A stretch of 64,000 nucleotides of DNA. Source: Corynebacterium maris DSM 45190. GTDB taxonomy: Bacteria > Actinomycetota > Actinomycetes > Mycobacteriales > Mycobacteriaceae. Below are positions 54,048 to 62,649 of this stretch, piece after piece. The position numbers and the translations under genes were made by a program. Each line of letters starts with the position of its first letter. The stretch's first letter is position 1. Below the pieces are notes generated by a model, which was not told where the DNA came from, did no database searches, and was given only the letters and a program-made list of their open reading frames with translations. The DNA lies in assembly GCF_000442645.1 (NCBI RefSeq), contig NC_021915.1:1-64000 (forward strand), read 5' to 3'.

Positions 54048-54436
54048 GGGCTGGTCCTGATTGTCTCGCTGACGGATAGGGGCATTTGCTGCCTCAATGT
54101 TAGGCGGTGATGCGGGGGACGAGCCGCAATACGAGGGGAGAGGCCCATGGATAGGGTGCGGACGGCCTGGAGGCCGGGCGGGCCGGAATCGATTGCCTGG
54201 GGCCGGGTGCGTGAGATGCCCGTGGCGATCTCATCCTTCGCCCGCATCGGGGGGGAGCGATCTGGTCTGTGGGTCAAAGAAGTCGTCACGGTAATCCGCC
54301 GACGCCGCACGCAACCCCGGTTCACTCGTGAGGAACGGGCCTTGTCCGTGTTGTTTCTTCATGTCTTCACTCCCGTCGGTGGACACGGGTTAAAATGATC
54401 GCCCACACCGTCAGCCGAACTTCCAAGGGGGCCGCC
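54048..54436. other. Intergenic region between the Lrp and panD genes
   Basis: 389 bp. It holds the divergent promoters. An 83-codon frame at 54147 is open but has no motif, and I did not call it. A purine-rich CCAAGGGGGCC lies before the panD start. Confidence 0.45.
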
Positions 54437-54874
54437 ATGTTGCGGACGATGTTTCACGCCAAGATCCACCGAGCCACGGTGACGGAGGCCAACCTGCATT
54501 ACGTGGGTTCGGTGACCGTGGATCAGGACCTGCTCGACGCGGCCGGGATCCTGCCGGGTGAGCTGGTCGCGATCGTCGACGTCGACAACGGCGCCCGGCT
54601 GGAGACCTACACCATCGCCGGTGAACGCGGCTCCGGCGTGATCGGCATCAACGGCGCCGCGGCTCACCTCGTGCACCCGGGCGATCTGGTCATCCTCATC
54701 GCGTACGCGCAGATGGAGGATGCCGAGGCCCGTTCCTATGTGCCGTCCGTCGTGCACGTCGATGCGGACAACCGCATCATCGAACTCGGTGACGATCCGG
54801 CCGAGGCCCTTTCCCCGGGGGTGAGCGTTTCGCCGCACGCACGCCCGTTCGCGCAGGTGCGTGCACAGCGGTAG
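54437..54874 (+). CDS. panD: Aspartate 1-decarboxylase
   Basis: A 145-residue pyruvoyl enzyme that makes beta-alanine from aspartate for pantothenate. The ATG at 54437 gives MLRTMFHAKIHRATVTEANLHYVGS; the Gly-Ser in HYVGSVTV is the self-cleavage site that generates the pyruvoyl group. Other conserved parts are NGARLETYTIAGERGSG and GAAAHLVHPGDLVI. It is 38 kb from panBC, so the pathway genes are split. A terminator-like hairpin follows. Confidence 0.95.
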   Translation: MLRTMFHAKIHRATVTEANLHYVGSVTVDQDLLDAAGILPGELVAIVDVDNGARLETYTIAGERGSGVIGINGAAAHLVHPGDLVILIAYAQMEDAEARSYVPSVVHVDADNRIIELGDDPAEALSPGVSVSPHARPFAQVRAQR

Positions 54875-54903
54875 CCGTCGGCCCCGGGGGCACGCCTGTT
54901 TTG

Positions 54904-54934
54904 CGGCGCGGAAGGTGAACTGCCTTCCGCGCCG
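54904..54934 (+). terminator. Terminator after panD
   Basis: CGGCGCGGAAGG (54904-54915) pairs with CCTTCCGCGCCG (54923-54934), 30 bp after the panD stop. The T content after it is modest. Confidence 0.7.
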
Positions 54935-54963
54935 TAGCCGTTTGTGACCTCCTCGACACATGT

Positions 54964-54978
54964 TTGCACTGCGTGCAA
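54964..54978. promoter_or_regulatory. Palindrome upstream of the TetR gene, candidate operator
   Basis: TTGCAC-TGC-GTGCAA is a perfect 15-bp palindrome, 11 bp before the TetR ATG at 54990. Typical placement for TetR self-repression; inferred. Confidence 0.5.
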
Positions 54979-54989
54979 GAATGCAGTAA

Positions 54990-55646
54990 ATGTATTCCGG
55001 TATGGAAAATTTAGATAGTACTTCCGCGTCGTTGGGACGGCGGGAACGTAAAAAATTAGAGACCAGGCGCACGATCCGTCAGGCGGCGCTGACCCTTGCG
55101 CTGGAAGAGGGCGTGGACAAGCTCACCGTCGAAGCCATCACCGAGGCCGCCGACGTATCCCCGCGCACCTTCTTCAACTACTTTGCGTGCAAGGAAGACG
55201 CACTGGTCACGGAGACCGCAAAGATCGCCGCCGAGCTACATCCGCTGCTCGCGGAACGGCCGTTGGATGAATCCCCGCTGCACAGTCTGCGGGTGATCTT
55301 CACGGATCACGACCCGCTCTCGCTCGCCGGGGCGAACCGGGAACGCTCTCTGGCCCGCCAGAAGTTGGTCCAGGACAACCCGGCGCTGATGACCCGTCAG
55401 CTGGCACAGAATTCACTCATGGTCACCAGCATGACCGAGCTGCTCGCCGAGCGCTTCGGCGTGGATCCGGACGAGGACTTGCGTCCCGCCCTGCTGGCCA
55501 GCATCACCGGCGGCATCATTCACGTGGCCGTGCGCCGCTGGAGCGCCGGCGCCCCGCAGAGCCTGGTCGAGCTCATCGACGCCGCCTTCGAGCATCTCGA
55601 GCGCGGCGATCTGACCGCCCCGCCCCTGGCGGCGTCGGCCGACTGA
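54990..55646 (+). CDS. TetR-family transcriptional regulator
   Basis: A 218-residue regulator with ATG 54990 (MYSGMENLDSTS; ATG 55002 is possible). The N-terminal helix-turn-helix reads IRQAALTLALEEGVDKLTVEAITEAADVSPRTFFNYFACKEDAL. The C-terminal effector domain is alpha-helical. The DHA2-type efflux gene follows after 50 bp in the same direction, so TetR likely controls it. The palindrome at 54964-54978 is the likely operator. Confidence 0.9.
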   Translation: MYSGMENLDSTSASLGRRERKKLETRRTIRQAALTLALEEGVDKLTVEAITEAADVSPRTFFNYFACKEDALVTETAKIAAELHPLLAERPLDESPLHSLRVIFTDHDPLSLAGANRERSLARQKLVQDNPALMTRQLAQNSLMVTSMTELLAERFGVDPDEDLRPALLASITGGIIHVAVRRWSAGAPQSLVELIDAAFEHLERGDLTAPPLAASAD

Positions 55647-55696
55647 ATTTTCTGTTACCGCAACAACACCGCGCAACCGTAGAAAGGGGCAATGCC

Positions 55697-57181
55697 TTGA
55701 CAGCAACACCGCACGACTCCGGGGAGGAGAAACACCCGGACAACCACGCACAGGGGCAAGTGTATAAAAACCCCATGGAGCGCAACATCTTGTTGTTCGT
55801 GCTCATGGTCGGCGCCTTCGTCATCATCCTGAACCAGACGCTGCTGAACACGGCGCTGCCCGCGTTCATGGAGTTCTTCGACGTCACCGCCGCCGAGGCG
55901 CAGTGGGTGACGACGCTATTTATGCTGGTCAACGGCATCATGATTCCGGTGACGGCTTATCTGATCCAGCGTTTCACCACGCGGCAGATGTTCATGGCCG
56001 CGATGGGGTTCTTCGCCCTCGGCACCCTGGTGGCCGCGCTCGCGCCCCAATACTGGGTGCTCCTGCTCGCCCGCGTGCTGCAGGCCGCCGGCGGCGGCAT
56101 GATCATGCCGCTGATGCAGACCATCCTCTTCGCCATCTTCCCCCGCCACCAGCGCGGCACCGCGATGGGCTTCTTCGGCCTGATCATCGGCTTCGCCCCC
56201 GCGATCGGCCCCAGCCTCTCCGGCTGGATCGTCGACCGCTTCCCGTGGCAGACGCTGTTCTGGATGATGCTGCCGTTCGCGCTGATCTCCATGGCGATCG
56301 CCTTTTTCATGCTCAAGAACGTCGGCGAAAACACCGACCCGAGCCTGGACATGTTCTCCATCGTCTTGTCCACGTTCGGTTTCGGTGGCCTACTCTTCGG
56401 CTTCAGCATGGCCGGCACCGCCGGTTGGGGCAGCGCACAAGTCATCGTCTCCCTGATCGTCGGCGCCATCGCCCTGGTCTGGTTCATCCGCCGCCAACTG
56501 CGGCTGGAAGATCCGATGCTGGAACTGCGCGTCCTGCGCTTCCCGATGTACACGCTCAACACCGTCCTGGGCATGGTCGTGTTCATCTCCATGGTCGGCG
56601 GCATGCTCATCCTGCCGGTCTACATGCAGACCATGGCCGGATTCTCCGCCGTGGCCTCCGGCCTGGCGCTGCTGCCGGGCGCCGTGGTCATGGGCCTGAT
56701 GTCCCCGGTCACCGGCCGACTCTTCGACAAATACGGCGGCAAGTGGCTCGCCGTCGTCGGCTTCTCCCTGGTCACCCTGACCGGTGTGGCGTTCACCCAG
56801 CTGACCCCGGACACCACCTACGCCTACTTGGCCACGGTCAACGCCCTGCGCATGCTGGGCACTTCCATGGTGATGATGCCCGTGACCACCGCGGCGTTGA
56901 ACCAGCTGCCGCCGCGCCTGATCCCGCACGGCACGGCCGTCAACAACACGCTGCGACAGGTGGCCGGCTCCGTCGGCACCGCCGTCCTGGTCACCGTCAT
57001 GTCCATGGCCACCCGTGACCCGGCCGTCCACGGCATGCAGGGGCTGGTCCACGGCGCGAACATCTCCTTCCTGGTCGCCACGATAATCAGCGCGATCGGC
57101 CTGGTCGGAGCGTTCTTCCTCCGCAATTCCCACGGCGAGGAAACCGAGGGCCGCGGCCCCACCGTGGTGGACGCGAAGTAA
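55697..57181 (+). CDS. DHA2-family MFS drug efflux transporter
   Basis: A 494-residue protein with 14 predicted membrane helices, the layout of DHA2 (EmrB/QacA-type) antiporters. Motif-C-like segment GFAPAIGPSLSGWIVD and QWVTTLFMLVNGIMIPVTAYL are typical. TTG 55697 follows AGAAAGGGGCAATGCC. It exports an unknown compound, powered by proton gradient. It is controlled most likely by the upstream TetR gene. A terminator follows its stop. Confidence 0.92.
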   Translation: MTATPHDSGEEKHPDNHAQGQVYKNPMERNILLFVLMVGAFVIILNQTLLNTALPAFMEFFDVTAAEAQWVTTLFMLVNGIMIPVTAYLIQRFTTRQMFMAAMGFFALGTLVAALAPQYWVLLLARVLQAAGGGMIMPLMQTILFAIFPRHQRGTAMGFFGLIIGFAPAIGPSLSGWIVDRFPWQTLFWMMLPFALISMAIAFFMLKNVGENTDPSLDMFSIVLSTFGFGGLLFGFSMAGTAGWGSAQVIVSLIVGAIALVWFIRRQLRLEDPMLELRVLRFPMYTLNTVLGMVVFISMVGGMLILPVYMQTMAGFSAVASGLALLPGAVVMGLMSPVTGRLFDKYGGKWLAVVGFSLVTLTGVAFTQLTPDTTYAYLATVNALRMLGTSMVMMPVTTAALNQLPPRLIPHGTAVNNTLRQVAGSVGTAVLVTVMSMATRDPAVHGMQGLVHGANISFLVATIISAIGLVGAFFLRNSHGEETEGRGPTVVDAK

Positions 57182-57207
57182 GACCCGATCCCCGCTGTGA
57201 AAGCAGG

Positions 57208-57245
57208 CGCGGCACAGCACGAAAAACGTGCTGTGTCGCGTTTTT
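57208..57245 (+). terminator. Terminator after the DHA2 transporter gene
   Basis: CGCGGCACAGCACG (57208-57221) pairs with CGTGCTGTGTCGCG (57227-57240) around an AAAAA loop, followed by TTTTT. It may also serve the ABC operon on the minus strand. Confidence 0.9.
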
Positions 57246-57260
57246 CGTGGCCGGCGCCGC

Positions 57261-57998
57261 CTAACTCAGCAACCCCAACAGATGGGCGCGCAGCTCGTCG
57301 GCGCCCGTGCCTTCGCGGGGGCGGCCCATGTCCACGGTGAGGTCCTCGATGATGGTGGCCTCCGGGCCGGCGGACATGACCACGATGCGGTCGGAGAGCA
57401 GGATCGCCTCATCCACGTCGTGGGTGACCATCACCACGGTGCGGCGGTTCGCCTCCCAGATCTCCAGCAACAGCAGCTGCAGCTGACGTCGGGTCAGGGC
57501 GTCGAGGGCGCCGAACGGCTCATCGAGCAGCAAAATGTCGGGGTCGATGGCAAACGAGCGGGCCAGCCCCACGCGCTGCTGCATGCCGCCGGACAGGCGC
57601 GCCGGGCGGCGGTCGGCGGCGTGCGTCAGGCCCACGTGCCCGAGGTATTCCTCGGCCCGGGCGCGCCGGGCGTCTTTGTCCAGTTCGGGGCGGGCGGACT
57701 GCAGGCCGAACTCGATGTTGCCGCGGGCCGTCATCCACGGCAGTAGGGCATGGTGCTGGAAGACCATGCCGCGGTCGGGGCCGGGGCCGGTGATCTTCTC
57801 GCCGCGGGCAAAGAGGGCGCCGGACGTCGGAAAGCTCAGTCCGGCGATCATGTTTAAGATCGTGGATTTGCCGGAGCCGGACGGGCCCAGCACGGAGACG
57901 AACTCGCCGCGGTCGACGCGCAGCGAGGTCGGGGCGATGATGGTGGTCTCGCCGTAGGACTTGGTGATCTCGTCGATGACGATGTGGGAGTTAGTCAT
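57261..57998 (-). CDS. ABC transporter ATP-binding protein (nitrate/sulfonate type)
   Basis: A 245-residue ATPase from ATG 57998 (MTNSHIVIDEITKSYG). Walker A is LGPSGSGKST, the Q-loop PDRGMVFQHHALLPWMT is as in SsuB/TauB/NrtC proteins, the signature is LSGGMQQRVGLA, and Walker B ILLLDEPFGALD. Its start overlaps the stop of the permease gene by 8 bp. It energises the permease and solute-binding protein of the same operon. Confidence 0.92.
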   Translation of the reverse strand: MTNSHIVIDEITKSYGETTIIAPTSLRVDRGEFVSVLGPSGSGKSTILNMIAGLSFPTSGALFARGEKITGPGPDRGMVFQHHALLPWMTARGNIEFGLQSARPELDKDARRARAEEYLGHVGLTHAADRRPARLSGGMQQRVGLARSFAIDPDILLLDEPFGALDALTRRQLQLLLLEIWEANRRTVVMVTHDVDEAILLSDRIVVMSAGPEATIIEDLTVDMGRPREGTGADELRAHLLGLLS

Positions 57999-58764
57999 AG
58001 CGCACAACCTTCTGCAGGGCGGCGACCAGGTGATCGAGGATCAGGCCGATCACTCCGATCAGGACGATGGCGACGACGATGGCGTTGATGTCGAGGCGGT
58101 TCCACATGTTCCACACGAAGAAGCCGATGCCCTGGCCGCCGACGAGCATCTCCGCGGCGACGATGACCAGCCAGGAGGTGGACAGCGACAGGCGGGCGCC
58201 GGTGATGATGCCCGGCAGCGCCGCCGGCAGCCACACCCGGGTGATGCGCAGCCACCAGTTGGTGCCCAGCGTCGCCGAGAGGTTCAGGTAGGTGGGGTGG
58301 ATGTGGCGCACGGCGTCGATGGTGTTGATCAGCGTCGGCCACAGCGCGGAGAGGATGATGACGAACACGGCGGTGTTCTCTGCGTCGCGCAGCAACGCCA
58401 GGCCGATCGGCAGCCATGCCAGCGGGGACACCGGCCGCAGGACCTGCACGAAGGGGTCGATCGCGCGGCGCAGCACCGGGGAGGCGCCGAGGATAAAGCC
58501 CAACGGCACGGCGATGGCGGTGGCGATGGCGAAGCCGATGACCACTCGCCGGAGGGAGGCGAGCAGGTGCCAGAAGATTCCCACTGAGGCGGGGCCGTCG
58601 CGGTAGAAGGGGTCGGAGAGGATCTCTGCGCCGCTGTTCAGCACGCCGAGCGGGGTCGGCGCGATGTCGGAGAGCCAGCCCGCGCCGACGGCGAGCTGCC
58701 AGACGGCGATGAACAGCGCGAAGAACGCGACGCCCACGCCCGCAGACTGCAGTTTCGTTTTCAT
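57991..58764 (-). CDS. ABC transporter permease (nitrate/sulfonate type)
   Basis: A 257-residue permease with six membrane helices. The EAA-like loop GTNWWLRITRVWLPAALPGIITGARLSLSTSW is typical of the SsuC/TauC family. It starts immediately (0 bp) after the solute-binding gene stop, so the three genes form one minus-strand operon. The substrate is one of nitrate, sulfonate, taurine or a related ion, which the sequence alone does not settle. Confidence 0.92.
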   Translation of the reverse strand: MKTKLQSAGVGVAFFALFIAVWQLAVGAGWLSDIAPTPLGVLNSGAEILSDPFYRDGPASVGIFWHLLASLRRVVIGFAIATAIAVPLGFILGASPVLRRAIDPFVQVLRPVSPLAWLPIGLALLRDAENTAVFVIILSALWPTLINTIDAVRHIHPTYLNLSATLGTNWWLRITRVWLPAALPGIITGARLSLSTSWLVIVAAEMLVGGQGIGFFVWNMWNRLDINAIVVAIVLIGVIGLILDHLVAALQKVVRYD

Positions 58765-59928
58765 CTAAAATCCTTCCGTGGGGTGAGCGGGGTCGAAGGT
58801 GGCGCCGTTGACGGTCACCGGCCGGGCGGGGGTGTCCAGGCCCGCGGGCAGCACCTCGCGCGCCGCCGTGATCACCGAATCCGCGTCCCGGGCGACGATC
58901 GCGTCGCCGCCGAGTTCCCAGCGGGCGATCTGCGCGCTCATCCAGGTGATCGCCGTCGGATCCGTCGGGTCGCCGTAGCTCAAGTAGTCCGGGTCCTGCC
59001 GCTGTCGTCCGTCCCAGTCGGTGTAGTGCCCGGTCAGTCCCGGCGTGATCAGGTGCTCGGCCTGGTTGAGGTATTTTTCTTGTGCCAGGACGGGGGAGAG
59101 CCGCTCGGCGTTGGCCGGGTCGTCGATGAGCCGGGCCGCCTCGTCGAGGGCGGCGACCAGACCCGCGGCGTGCTCCGGGCGGGCGTCGCGAAAGTCCTTG
59201 GCCAGGGCCACCGAGCAGCACGGATGCCCGTCCCACATGTCCTTGGTGAGCTCGAACATGCGCCCCGCGCCGGACTGCAGGGCACGCTGGTTGAAGGGCT
59301 CGGGGCCGATGAAACCGTCGATCGTCTTCACTTCCAGCTGGGCGACCATGTCGGCCGGGCGCAGCAACCGCAGCTCCACGTCGGCGACCGGGTCCAGGCC
59401 GCCGGCGACCAGGTAGTCGCGCAGCAACAAGGCGTGGACGGAGTACTCGAAGGGGATGCCCAGCACCATGCCCTTGAGGTCGGCGATCTCCCGCACCGTG
59501 TCGACGTGCCGGGACGCCAGGGTCAGGGCCTGGCCGTTGGTGTTTTGGGTGAAGGCGAGCTCGGTGGGGCGGGTCGCGTCCGTGGCGCCGGCGTTGATGG
59601 CCACCGGCATGGGGGAGAGCATGTGGGCGACGTCGAGTTCACCGGTGGCGTAGGCCGTCCACAGGTCCGCCCAACCGGAGTACTTTCGCAGCTGCACGGT
59701 GACGCCGTGGCGGGTGAAGAGATCTTCGGCGTCGGCGATCAGCAGCGGTGCGGAGCAGGCGATGGGGACGAACCCGACCGTCAGGGCGTCGGCGGCGCCG
59801 CTGCCCGGGGTCGCGGAACCGGGTGCGCAGGCGGCCAGGGCGCCGGCGGCTCCTGTGGCACCGGCCAGGCCGGCGGCTGTGAGGATGCTCCGCCTGGTGA
59901 AGTGGGGCGCAGGAGGAAGAATGTTCAT
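58765..59928 (-). CDS. ABC transporter substrate-binding lipoprotein (NrtA/SsuA type)
   Basis: A 387-residue lipoprotein from ATG 59928. The signal peptide holds a twin-arginine motif TRRSIL and ends in lipobox LAAC with Cys34, so it is probably a Tat-exported lipoprotein. The NMT1/SsuA-type fold is seen in VGFVPIACSAPLLIA and GLDPVADVELRLL. It binds the substrate for the permease and ATPase encoded downstream. The 160-bp gap to the OsmC gene is the divergent promoter region. Confidence 0.88.
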   Translation of the reverse strand: MNILPPAPHFTRRSILTAAGLAGATGAAGALAACAPGSATPGSGAADALTVGFVPIACSAPLLIADAEDLFTRHGVTVQLRKYSGWADLWTAYATGELDVAHMLSPMPVAINAGATDATRPTELAFTQNTNGQALTLASRHVDTVREIADLKGMVLGIPFEYSVHALLLRDYLVAGGLDPVADVELRLLRPADMVAQLEVKTIDGFIGPEPFNQRALQSGAGRMFELTKDMWDGHPCCSVALAKDFRDARPEHAAGLVAALDEAARLIDDPANAERLSPVLAQEKYLNQAEHLITPGLTGHYTDWDGRQRQDPDYLSYGDPTDPTAITWMSAQIARWELGGDAIVARDADSVITAAREVLPAGLDTPARPVTVNGATFDPAHPTEGF

Positions 59929-60209
59929 GGATGGGCGGTGACTTCTGATGGGCAGACTGCCGGGTCTAAATACACAATGCAAAACCATACTGAGTGGTCT
60001 GTAATGCTGTCGACCCCGGGGTGGGTAATGTGTGGTCTTCCAGCCCAAGTTGGCCCTTCTCAGTGGGTTATGCGCAGCTTGTCATTATATACGCCGAGCT
60101 GAAAGTTGCCTGACCGCTCGTTGCCCGCTCAATAGACAGCATTGTATAGATCTTGCTTTCCTTATAGTATGGTTCCCAGTAAAAGACGCCCACTGAGAAG
60201 GAGTCCGCA
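59929..60209. other. Divergent promoter region between the ABC operon and osmC
   Basis: About 280 bp with no gene. It should hold both promoters; an AT-rich TTATAGTATGG lies near 60161-60171, before the OsmC gene. A lone TAGAC half-site near 60133 is seen but not a full McbR-type site. Confidence 0.5.
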
Positions 60210-60755
60210 ATGTCTGACCTCACCCCGAACCACACCGCCGGCGAGCCCATTGAGCCGATCGATACCCAGGCCCTGAAGGACCTGGCGCAGAAGAACATCG
60301 ACAACCCCGAGGGCGGCAACAAGAAGATCCGCACCCACACCGAGGCGGACGGCCTGTTCCGCAACAACACCGCGGTCCGCGACCACGTGATCAAGGTCGG
60401 CGAGCCGAAGCCGCTCCTCGGTGACGACTCCGCCCCGAACCCGACCGAGGTCGCCCAGGCCGGCCTCGCCGCCTGCATTGCCGTCGGCGTCCAGGCCATC
60501 GCCCAGCACCGCGGCGTCACCCTGACCAAGCTCGACATCGACATCGAGTCCGACATCGACATCTCCCCGACCTGGGGCGTGGGCGACCTCTCCGAGGACA
60601 AGCGCCCGGGCGTGTCCGACGTCCGCGTCAAGCTCGACCTCGAGGGCGACGCCGACCGCGAGACCCTGGATCAGATCCAGAAGGACGCCATCAAGTGGTC
60701 CCCGGTCGTCAACACCTACACCCGCCCGGCCAACCTGACCTCCGAACTGGTCTAA
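60210..60755 (+). CDS. OsmC-family protein
   Basis: A 181-residue protein with AAGGAG 10 bp before ATG 60210. The family reactive cysteine is in AQAGLAACIAVGVQAI; the usual second cysteine is not seen in the C-terminal half. OsmC/Ohr proteins reduce organic peroxides, but those with one cysteine often do not. It precedes an acyl-CoA-dehydrogenase-like flavoenzyme by 36 bp and is divergent from the sulfonate-type ABC operon. The pairing suggests a role in sulfur or fatty-acid metabolism rather than peroxide defence. Confidence 0.82.
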   Translation: MSDLTPNHTAGEPIEPIDTQALKDLAQKNIDNPEGGNKKIRTHTEADGLFRNNTAVRDHVIKVGEPKPLLGDDSAPNPTEVAQAGLAACIAVGVQAIAQHRGVTLTKLDIDIESDIDISPTWGVGDLSEDKRPGVSDVRVKLDLEGDADRETLDQIQKDAIKWSPVVNTYTRPANLTSELV

Positions 60756-60791
60756 ATCCACGTCAGCCATCTAGAGGAACGAACTCCCCGC

Positions 60792-61850
60792 ATGAGCAAG
60801 CAAGTGACCCCGACCACCGACGCCATCATCCTGGATCCCCAGTTGCGTCTGACGGTCGCCGAGAACGCCAAAGCCGTGGACAAGAACGAGAAGGACGCGC
60901 GCTACATTCTTCCGTTGTTGGGTGAGGCCGGACTGATCGGCACGGACGTGCGCATGACCCTCGAGGTCATCCGCGAGCTCTCCGCGGAGGATCTGTCCGT
61001 CGGGTTCACGACCTGGGCCACGCGCATGACCTACGGCTTCCTCAAGCAGGCCGGCACCGACTACGCCGAGGGCCTGGCGGACAAGATCGCCGCCGGCACC
61101 CACCCCGGCGTGACCGGCATGGCCGGTTCCTTCAAGGAGCTCGCCGGCGCGGGCGAGATTGACCTGCACGCCAAGAAAACCGACGACGGTTACGTCATCA
61201 CCGGCAAGCTCGGCTGGGCCTCCAACCTCTATGACGACGCCATTGTCGTCACCGGCGCCAAGACCGACGACGGCCACAAGATCATCTTCGCCTTCGAGGC
61301 CGGCCACGAGGGCGTCACCTTCGGCACGCCTTTCGGCCTGCTCGGCCTGAACGCCACCCAGTCCGCCTGGGCGTCTTTCGACGACGTCAAGATCCCGCAG
61401 TCCCAGGTGCTCACCGAGGACTTCGTGCCGTTCATGACCGCGGTGCGCCCGGTGTTCGTGCTCAGTCAGATCGCGGAATGCCTCGGCGTCGCCGAAGCTG
61501 CCGCCGCCCAGGCCGAGCCGAAGCTCACCGGCGTCAAGGAGACTTTCGCCGAGGATCTCGTCGACGCGCAGGCGTTCACCGCCGATGTGCTGCGCCGTTG
61601 GAACGCCCTCATCGAGCAGGTCATCGCCGGTGAGGAGCTCAACCTCGTGGAGTTGCTCGAGTTGCGACTCGACGCCTCCGAGGCCGCCGTCTCGGCCGCG
61701 AACATCGAGGTGCGCGTGGCCGGCGGTGCGGGTTATGCGAGCTCGTCCAGCGCCTCGCGCCGCTACCGCGAGGCTTCTTTCATTCCGGTGCAGTCCCCGT
61801 CGGAAGCGCAGCTGCGTTTTCAGTTGCAGCAGGCGAAGGCCGCCGCTTAA
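60792..61850 (+). CDS. Acyl-CoA dehydrogenase-like flavoprotein
   Basis: A 352-residue member of the acyl-CoA dehydrogenase superfamily. Typical features are the N-terminal helical domain, the beta domain around KKTDDGYVITGKLGWAS and the C-terminal helical part with RVAGGAGYASSSSASRRYREA. Its lack of a clear catalytic Glu of true acyl-CoA dehydrogenases and its ABC/OsmC neighbours suggest the flavin monooxygenase branch (DszC/SfnB-like) that handles sulfur compounds. This is inference. It is the second gene after osmC, same strand. Confidence 0.78.
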   Translation: MSKQVTPTTDAIILDPQLRLTVAENAKAVDKNEKDARYILPLLGEAGLIGTDVRMTLEVIRELSAEDLSVGFTTWATRMTYGFLKQAGTDYAEGLADKIAAGTHPGVTGMAGSFKELAGAGEIDLHAKKTDDGYVITGKLGWASNLYDDAIVVTGAKTDDGHKIIFAFEAGHEGVTFGTPFGLLGLNATQSAWASFDDVKIPQSQVLTEDFVPFMTAVRPVFVLSQIAECLGVAEAAAAQAEPKLTGVKETFAEDLVDAQAFTADVLRRWNALIEQVIAGEELNLVELLELRLDASEAAVSAANIEVRVAGGAGYASSSSASRRYREASFIPVQSPSEAQLRFQLQQAKAAA

Positions 61851-61909
61851 GGCAACGGCCGTGACGCGCTTCCTCTGTGCCCAGAGATGACACCCCTCCG
61901 CGGCAGGCT

Positions 61910-61940
61910 CACTATGCGCGCGCATAGTGGGTCCTTGTTT
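61910..61940 (+). terminator. 20-bp palindrome, likely terminator of the osmC operon
   Basis: CACTATGCGCGCGCATAGTG (61910-61929) is a perfect palindrome, followed within 8 bp by CTTGTTTTT. It is 60 bp after the acyl-CoA-dehydrogenase-like stop. Confidence 0.65.
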
Positions 61941-62020
61941 TTCTGCGGCTGCAGAATCCGTGGCGCAGCGCGGTCCACAACATCCTCGCCGGGTTGATCC
62001 CGTGTCAGCCCAAAAATAAC

Positions 62021-62054
62021 GCCCCGTTTTTCTGCACGTGCAGAAAAACGGGGC
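62021..62054. terminator. 34-bp perfect palindrome, bidirectional terminator
   Basis: The two 17-bp arms (62021-62037 and 62038-62054) are exact reverse complements, starting GCCCCGTTTTTCTGCAC. Each arm has a run of T or A that acts as the T-tract of the opposite strand. Confidence 0.8.
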
Positions 62055-62070
62055 GGAAACTTTTGCGGGT

Positions 62071-62649
62071 TTAGAAGCTGGAGCCAGCGACCTGCGGCAG
62101 CTGCGACATCTGCACGTCCGGCAGCGGGATGTTCACCGAGTTCAGGAAGTCGCGGAAAATGACGGCCAGATCCGGCAGCTCGACGGTGGCGACGTCGCCG
62201 ATCGGCAGGTCGAAGGTCGGGGTGCCCGGGGCGACCGGCACCGTGATGACGTTGCCGCGGTCCGGCGCCGGGGCACCCGGGGCGGGGTTGTTCGGCGTGC
62301 GGTTGCCCGGATTGCTGTTTCCCGGGTTGTTGTTGCCCGGCGCCGACTGGCCGCCACCGCCGCCCTTGAGTCCGCAGCGGTTGGCGGCTTCCTCGACGCG
62401 GGCGAGGGCGGCGTTGATCTCTGCGCCACGCGAATCGAAGCGTGCGAAAGCCCGTGCGGAGGCCCGGATGGAGTTGTACTCGGCTTCGGTGGTCCAGTAG
62501 CTGCGGGCCTGATCGCAGGTGATTTCGCCGGAAGGAAGGCGGCTGAGGGCGTCGTCGACAATGTCGGCGGAGGCCAGGGCGGGGGACAGCGCGGTGACAG
62601 CGCCGGCCGCGACTACGGAGGCCACGGCCGTCTTCATCGAGATCTTCAT
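62071..62649 (-). CDS. Small secreted protein of unknown function
   Basis: A 192-residue protein from ATG 62649 (MKISMKTAVASVVAAGAV). A signal peptide ends at ALASA near residue 31. The mature part has a helical domain of about 75 residues with two cysteines (ITCDQ, NRCGL) that likely pair, then a Gly/Asn/Pro-rich linker with NNPGNSNPGNRTPNNP-like repeats, then a hydrophobic tail with LPQVAGSSF. The two-cysteine helical head resembles the mycobacterial hemophore-like family, which is only a guess. It ends next to the 34-bp palindrome. Confidence 0.68.
   Translation of the reverse strand: MKISMKTAVASVVAAGAVTALSPALASADIVDDALSRLPSGEITCDQARSYWTTEAEYNSIRASARAFARFDSRGAEINAALARVEEAANRCGLKGGGGGQSAPGNNNPGNSNPGNRTPNNPAPGAPAPDRGNVITVPVAPGTPTFDLPIGDVATVELPDLAVIFRDFLNSVNIPLPDVQMSQLPQVAGSSF

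Larger units (their letters stand above)
61851..62070. other. Gene-free region with two long palindromes
   Basis: 220 bp between convergent genes. It contains a 20-bp perfect palindrome (61910-61929) and a 34-bp perfect palindrome (62021-62054), listed separately. No coding frame was seen. Confidence 0.6.

Noticed and set aside
54147..54398. 83-codon frame between the Lrp and panD genes
   Set aside because: No start signal or motif; most likely chance in GC-rich intergenic DNA.
54447..54456. TGTTTCACG inside panD, resembling a parS half
   Set aside because: Only a 9-base half match, and it encodes the conserved MFHA of the PanD N-terminus.
60128..60145. TAGAC near 60133 as an McbR site controlling sulfur genes
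   Set aside because: Only a half-site; no matching GTCTA arm at the proper spacing.
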